NCBI GenBank assembly: GCA_016763255.1
Contig: JAESUA010000181.1
Location: 1-11,081 of the forward strand
Direction: 5' to 3'
DNA: 11,081 nucleotides
Origin: Magnetovibrio sp.
GTDB taxonomy: Bacteria > Pseudomonadota > Alphaproteobacteria > Rhodospirillales > Magnetovibrionaceae
Part shown: piece by piece, positions 7,383 to 11,081 of the stretch
Numbering within the stretch: the first letter of the stretch is position 1
Layout of the letters: every line of letters begins with the position of its first letter
The notes under the pieces: model-generated
What the model was told of the DNA's origin: nothing
Seen by the model: the letters and a program-made list of their open reading frames with translations, nothing else
Databases searched by the model: none
Translations under genes and position numbers: made by a program

Positions 7383-8756
7383 CTACTTACCGATGCAGAA
7401 GTCACGGAAAATAACATCGAGCAAATCCTCAACATCGACTCGCCCGGTAATACGCCCCAATTCACGGGCCGCCAAACGCAAGTCTTCGGCTTCTAGTTCC
7501 GAACCCGGGTACGAGGGAATAGCCTCAACATTGTCGACCATTTGGTCCTTGGCCAAAAAACGATTTAAAGCCTCGATGGTGCGTTCCAGGGATTCACGAT
7601 GACGCGCCCGCGTTGGTGCCGGACCATCATTTACATCGCGGCATCGCTGGGCAACCATCTGGGTCAGACGCGTCAACAAGGCATCAAGACCGGCACCGGT
7701 CTTTACCGACAAAGGCCAAACCTCATGTCCATCGATCTGTTTTGGAAAGTCGACCGCCCGAGCATCAGATTTATTGATCACCACCAGGGTGTCTTGCTCC
7801 AATAACTCACGGGTGGTGGCATCCAATATCGGTAAAGAAGTGCCGTCAAACACCGCCAATTTTAAATCGGCGGTGTGGGCCCAGGAACGTGCCCGCCTCA
7901 CCCCTTCTTGTTCGATGGCATCGCCCGATTGACGCAAACCAGCAGTATCGGCCACCAGCAAAGGGTAACCGGCCAAGTTTAAATGAACCTCAACCACGTC
8001 ACGGGTGGTGCCGGCAATGTCGGATACGATGGCAGCGTCACGCTGAGCCAAGGCATTCATCAGCGATGATTTGCCCGCATTGGGGGGGCCGATGATCGCC
8101 AGACGCACACCGGCGCGCAAACGCTCGCCGCGCCGCCCATCATCAAGGTGAGCACGCAGTTCAGACTGCAGCACACGCACCCCATCGACCACCGCAATGT
8201 GCAAATGTTCCGGCAGGTCTTCGTCACTAAAATCGAGCTCAGCCTCAAAATGAGCCAAAAATCGCACCAGACGTTCGCGCCAACCGTCATAAAGTTTACC
8301 CAACACCCCTTCTGCTTGGCGCAAGGCCTGCTTACGCTGGGCTTGTGTTTCGGCTTCGATCAGATCGGCCAAGCCCTCGACCTGGGTGAGATCAAGTTTG
8401 GCATTGTCAAAAGCCCGACGGGTGAACTCACCGGGTTCGGCCAAACGCAGATCAGGGAGCGACGATAATGAGGCCAAGACCCCATCAATCACCGCCAGGC
8501 CACCATGGATGTGCAGTTCGGCAACGTCTTCACCGGTGAAACTGGCCGGGCCGGCAAACCACAAAACCAGGGCATCGTCGAGGGTCTCACCAGATTGAGG
8601 GTCACGCAAGCGCACCAGCTTAGCGGATCGTACAGGGGGCAAATCAGCACCCATCAGGGTCATAAGCGCTGTGCCTGCGGACGGTCCGGAAATGCGCACC
8701 ACCGCCACACCCGCACGCCCTGCACCACTGGCCAAGGCATAGATCGTCGTACTCAT
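7383..8756 (-). CDS. mnmE: tRNA modification GTPase MnmE (TrmE)
   Basis: MnmE is a potassium-activated, dimerising GTPase that works with MnmG to modify wobble U34 of certain tRNAs, using a folate-derived one-carbon unit. From ATG 8756 it is 457 residues (E. coli 454). The alternative ATG 8771 adds five residues, and neither start has a strong ribosome-binding site. The N-terminal formyl-tetrahydrofolate-binding domain begins [21 protein letters not shown] (4-24) and includes ELHIHGG (80-86) and [10 protein letters not shown] (107-116). The G domain is embedded in the helical domain. It has G1 GPPNAGKSS (223-231), G2 GTTRD (249-253), G3 DTAG (270-273) and G4 NKSD (328-331). The protein ends in FCIGK, with Cys454 the invariant C-terminal cysteine. 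It lies 41 bases downstream of the ferredoxin gene on the same strand and upstream of mnmG, so the two partner enzymes are adjacent. Confidence 0.97.
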   Translation of the reverse strand: MSTTIYALASGAGRAGVAVVRISGPSAGTALMTLMGADLPPVRSAKLVRLRDPQSGETLDDALVLWFAGPASFTGEDVAELHIHGGLAVIDGVLASLSSLPDLRLAEPGEFTRRAFDNAKLDLTQVEGLADLIEAETQAQRKQALRQAEGVLGKLYDGWRERLVRFLAHFEAELDFSDEDLPEHLHIAVVDGVRVLQSELRAHLDDGRRGERLRAGVRLAIIGPPNAGKSSLMNALAQRDAAIVSDIAGTTRDVVEVHLNLAGYPLLVADTAGLRQSGDAIEQEGVRRARSWAHTADLKLAVFDGTSLPILDATTRELLEQDTLVVINKSDARAVDFPKQIDGHEVWPLSVKTGAGLDALLTRLTQMVAQRCRDVNDGPAPTRARHRESLERTIEALNRFLAKDQMVDNVEAIPSYPGSELEAEDLRLAARELGRITGRVDVEDLLDVIFRDFCIGK

Positions 8757-8797
8757 CGCATGGAGACCCATATTATCATTTTAATAGCTCGCTATGG

Positions 8798-9166
8798 TTA
8801 ATCGTCTGCCGCCAACAAAAGCCGCTCGACAGGTTTCGCGTTGAGGATGTGATCTTGAAGGATGGCATCGACATCTTCGAAAGTGTTCATGGCATACCAA
8901 ACACCGTCTGGATAAATCACCACCACCGGACCCAACTCGCAACGATCCAAACACCCTGCGGTGTTTATCCGCACATCACTGAGGCCTAATTCTTTGGCCC
9001 TGGCTTTCATATAGTTACGCAACTTTATCGATCCGGCCCGGGCGCAAGATCCACGTGAATGGTTTTGCGGACGTTCATTGGTGCAGCAAAAAACATGCAG
9101 ACGAAAATAAGGCTCGCCAACGCTTATGGGCTCATTCATGGACAGGGTCTCACACTGAAGGGGCAT
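8798..9166 (-). CDS. Thioredoxin-like [2Fe-2S] ferredoxin-domain protein
   Basis: This is a small, probably cytoplasmic iron-sulfur protein of the thioredoxin-like [2Fe-2S] family, related to the NuoE/HoxE fold and to Azotobacter-type 2Fe-2S proteins. It has 122 residues. Cys28, Cys41, Cys72 and Cys76 give the spacing C-x12-C-x30-C-x3-C, matching the family's cluster ligands. Family-typical stretches are HVFCCTNERP (24-33), SRGSCARAGS (37-46), AGCLDRCELGP (70-80) and VIYPDGVWY (83-91). Cys27 is an extra neighbouring cysteine. The start at 9166 has AGGGG (9170-9174) just upstream. ATG 9139 would remove nine residues including Cys5, but has no clear ribosome-binding site. The physiological electron partner cannot be told from the sequence. 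Its position as first gene before mnmE suggests cotranscription and possibly a redox role, but that is inference. Confidence 0.85.
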   Translation of the reverse strand: MPLQCETLSMNEPISVGEPYFRLHVFCCTNERPQNHSRGSCARAGSIKLRNYMKARAKELGLSDVRINTAGCLDRCELGPVVVIYPDGVWYAMNTFEDVDAILQDHILNAKPVERLLLAADD

Positions 9167-9214
9167 TTACCCCTATGATTTTTAAGGTTGTTTTGCGGCA
9201 TCGGCCACCCAAAA

Positions 9215-9234
9215 TAATCATTCAGGGATGATTA
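9215..9234. repeat. Inverted repeat in the divergent promoter region
   Basis: TAATCAT at 9215-9221 and ATGATTA at 9228-9234 are perfect inverted arms around a 6-base spacer. The dyad sits between divergent genes, where operators are common, but no regulator family can be assigned to it. Confidence 0.4.
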
Positions 9235-9250
9235 CGCAACGCCTCCAATA

Positions 9251-9279
9251 TTGTTGATACATCACATAGTAAATTTAAT
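9251..9279 (+). promoter_or_regulatory. Possible sigma-70 promoter for the YyaL-type gene
   Basis: TTGTTG (9251-9256) and TTTAAT (9274-9279) are separated by 17 bases. The -10 element matches TATAAT at five of six positions, but the -35 element at only three. The transcript would begin around 9286 with a very short leader holding AAGG (9288-9291) before ATG 9301. Confidence 0.3.
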
Positions 9280-9300
9280 TTTCAAATAAGGCGCGTCAAC

Positions 9301-11081
9301 ATGCCAAAAAATAGACTGGCTGATGAGACCAGCCCATATTTGCTGCAGCACCAGGACAATCCGGTGGATTGGTATCCATGGGGTGAAGAAGCCCTGCAGG
9401 CCTCAAAAGACAGCGGCAAACCGGTGTTATTATCGATCGGTTATTCGTCTTGTCATTGGTGTCATGTGATGGCCCATGAAAGTTTTGAAAATAACGACAT
9501 TGCTAAGTTGATGAATGATTTGTTCATCAACGTCAAAGTTGATCGTGAAGAACGCCCTGATTTGGATGTCATTTACCAATCATCACTGGCGTTGATGCGC
9601 CAGGCTGGCGGTTGGCCGTTGACCATGTTTCTCACCCACAAGGGCGATCCGTTTTGGGGCGGCACCTATTTTCCACCCGAAGATCGTTATGGCCGACCCG
9701 GATTCAAACAAGTGCTGAACGGCATCGCCCAGGCATGGTCTGAAAGCCGCGATCAAGTGACCAGCAATGTCGACGTGATTCACGATGCGCTTGAGGCACT
9801 TTCGGCCTCACGTCCTGGAAAAACCTTGGATATGGCCATGGTCGACGATGTAGCCAGCGCCACGTTGCGTTCCATCGATCCGGCCCAGGGTGGTTTTCGC
9901 GGCGCGCCAAAGTTTCCCCAGGTGCCTTTATTGAGCATGCTGTGGCAGGCTTGGCGACGCACAAAATTGGCGCTTTACCATGATGCGGTGACCAACACCT
10001 TGGATCACATGTGCCAGGGCGGTATCTACGATCACATCGGCGGCGGGTTTTCACGCTACTCGACTGATGATCATTGGTTGGTGCCGCATTTCGAAAAGAT
10101 GCTCTACGATAACGCCCAACTCATCACCATAATGTGTGAGGTGTGGAAAGAAACCCGCTCGCCCATGTATGAGGCGCGGATCCGCGAAACCATATCGTGG
10201 CTGCTGCGCGAGATGAAGGTGGAACATCCAGACGGCGGTTTTGCCTTTGCTTCAGCGTTGGATGCCGACACCCCCAACGATGACGGTCACGGGGTCGAGG
10301 GATTGTTTTATGTCTGGACCGTAGATGAGCTCAACACCCTGCTCGATGATGTCGGCCCGTTGTTTAGACAAACCTACAGTGTGACCGAACGCGGCAATTG
10401 GCAAGAAGGCGGTGCCGGAATCAATGTGATTTCACGTCTCACCCCCTACCCTGGTGAGCCCGCCGTCGAACAAATGCTGGCCCAAGCCCGTATGACATTA
10501 TTTAAGCGCCGTGCTGAGCGGGCCGCACCGGGGCGCGATCATAAGGTGCTCGCCGATCTCAACGGCATGATGATCCAAGCCCTGGCCCTGGCCGGGACGG
10601 TGTTTGATGAACCTGAATGGATAAACATCGCAAAAACCACCTTTGATTTTGTCTCCCAACATATGGTATCGAACGGTCGACTGTCACGCAGTTGGGCCGG
10701 GGGTCAGTCCCGGCACAATGCAGTTCTGGATGATTTGGCACAAATGAGTCGCGGCGCACTGTTTTTGAATGAAGCCACCGGCGATGATTTTTACCTCGCT
10801 CAAGCCGAAGCCTGGGTCCATCAGGCCAACGATTTTTTTTGGTGCGCTGATGATGGCGGCTATTGCCTCAGCGCGCGTGATGTCACCGACGTCATAACCC
10901 GCACAAGACAAAGTGCCGACAACGCGGTGCCCAGCGGCAACGGCACCATGGCCGATGTTTTGGCGCGTCTTTATCTGATCACCGGTGACGATCAATTTCG
11001 TGATCGCTGCGACGATGTGATCAATGCCTTTCCCGCCGAAAATGCCGATGCCGTCGCCAATATGCCGACCCTCATCAATGC
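9301..11081 (+). CDS. YyaL/SSP411-family thioredoxin-domain protein (DUF255), 3' end outside window
   Basis: This belongs to the widespread DUF255 family (bacterial YyaL, animal spermatogenesis-associated protein 20). It has an N-terminal thioredoxin-like domain and a C-terminal alpha/alpha-barrel domain resembling N-acylglucosamine 2-epimerases and six-hairpin glycosidases. The biochemical role is not established. From ATG 9301, 593 residues are visible and the frame is still open at the window end. The family usually has about 650-700. Visible motifs are [13 protein letters not shown] (5-17), NPVDWYPWG (20-28), CHWCHVM (51-57, redox-type CxxC), DREERPDLD (81-89) and [10 protein letters not shown] (103-112). 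GGTYFPPED (120-128), [10 protein letters not shown] (197-206) and [20 protein letters not shown] (243-262) follow, then [12 protein letters not shown]. Later come [25 protein letters not shown] and PSGNG. The usual Trp in the DxKxLxxWNG motif is Leu here. No signal peptide is seen. The gene is divergent from the ferredoxin gene. Confidence 0.93.
   Translation, partial: MPKNRLADETSPYLLQHQDNPVDWYPWGEEALQASKDSGKPVLLSIGYSSCHWCHVMAHESFENNDIAKLMNDLFINVKVDREERPDLDVIYQSSLALMRQAGGWPLTMFLTHKGDPFWGGTYFPPEDRYGRPGFKQVLNGIAQAWSESRDQVTSNVDVIHDALEALSASRPGKTLDMAMVDDVASATLRSIDPAQGGFRGAPKFPQVPLLSMLWQAWRRTKLALYHDAVTNTLDHMCQGGIYDHIGGGFSRYSTDDHWLVPHFEKMLYDNAQLITIMCEVWKETRSPMYEARIRETISWLLREMKVEHPDGGFAFASALDADTPNDDGHGVEGLFYVWTVDELNTLLDDVGPLFRQTYSVTERGNWQEGGAGINVISRLTPYPGEPAVEQMLAQARMTLFKRRAERAAPGRDHKVLADLNGMMIQALALAGTVFDEPEWINIAKTTFDFVSQHMVSNGRLSRSWAGGQSRHNAVLDDLAQMSRGALFLNEATGDDFYLAQAEAWVHQANDFFWCADDGGYCLSARDVTDVITRTRQSADNAVPSGNGTMADVLARLYLITGDDQFRDRCDDVINAFPAENADAVANMPTLIN

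Larger units (their letters stand above)
9167..9300. other. Divergent intergenic region
   Basis: These 134 bases separate the ferredoxin gene (minus strand) from the YyaL-type gene (plus strand). Promoters for both must lie here or further upstream. The segment near the plus-strand gene (about 9245-9290) is AT-rich and has a candidate promoter, and a 7-bp inverted repeat sits in the middle. No RNA gene or riboswitch was recognised. Confidence 0.6.

Noticed and set aside
9048..9061. CACGTG-centred sequence inside the ferredoxin gene that partly resembles parS
   Set aside because: It differs from the 14-base inner parS core at four positions and is not a palindrome beyond the centre.
9583..10995. 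Several minus-strand frames of 60-116 codons opposite the YyaL-type gene
   Set aside because: The plus-strand frame is continuous and carries many family motifs, so these are antisense shadows.
1..11081. A novel defence, mobile or biosynthetic system
   Set aside because: Every sizeable gene belongs to a known housekeeping or widely conserved family. No transposase, integrase, repeat array or unusual gene cassette was seen.

Overview
The window reads as an origin-proximal chromosome segment of an alphaproteobacterium, probably Rhodospirillales-like. The gene set is mnmE-mnmG-rsmG-parA-parB facing a leuS-lptE-holA group. Perfect copies of the chromosomal centromere sequence parS (TGTTTCACGTGAAACA) are present, and the LptE has the GCGYRPLY motif seen in alphaproteobacteria. 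The species cannot be named from the sequence alone. Coding density is very high and base composition is moderate in GC. No mobile element, CRISPR array, tRNA or rRNA was seen.

Left part (1-2673, + strand): the 3' end of leuS, then lptE (LPS-assembly lipoprotein) and holA (DNA polymerase III delta). They overlap by 14 and 4 bases and look translationally coupled. They converge on parB across a 217-base AT-rich gap (2674-2890) that holds a long imperfect inverted repeat and no convincing gene.

Middle part (2891-9166, - strand): in transcription order, a [2Fe-2S] thioredoxin-like ferredoxin, mnmE, mnmG, rsmG, parA and parB. MnmE and MnmG together modify the wobble uridine of certain tRNAs. RsmG methylates 16S rRNA. 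ParA and ParB, with parS, segregate the chromosome origin. Two perfect parS sites lie in the gaps on either side of mnmG (5316-5339 and 7325-7344), so the centromere is embedded in the operon that encodes its own binding protein.

Right part (9167-11081): a 134-base divergent intergenic region with a 7-bp inverted repeat and a possible promoter, then a + strand gene for a YyaL/SSP411-type (DUF255) thioredoxin-fold protein that runs off the window end.

Several starts were moved inward from the longest open frame (lptE, parA, rsmG, mnmG, mnmE), using ribosome-binding sites and family lengths. I see no evidence of an undescribed multi-gene system. The points worth checking are the parS placement, a substitution in the ParB N-terminal motif, the AT-rich convergent gap and the ferredoxin next to mnmE.
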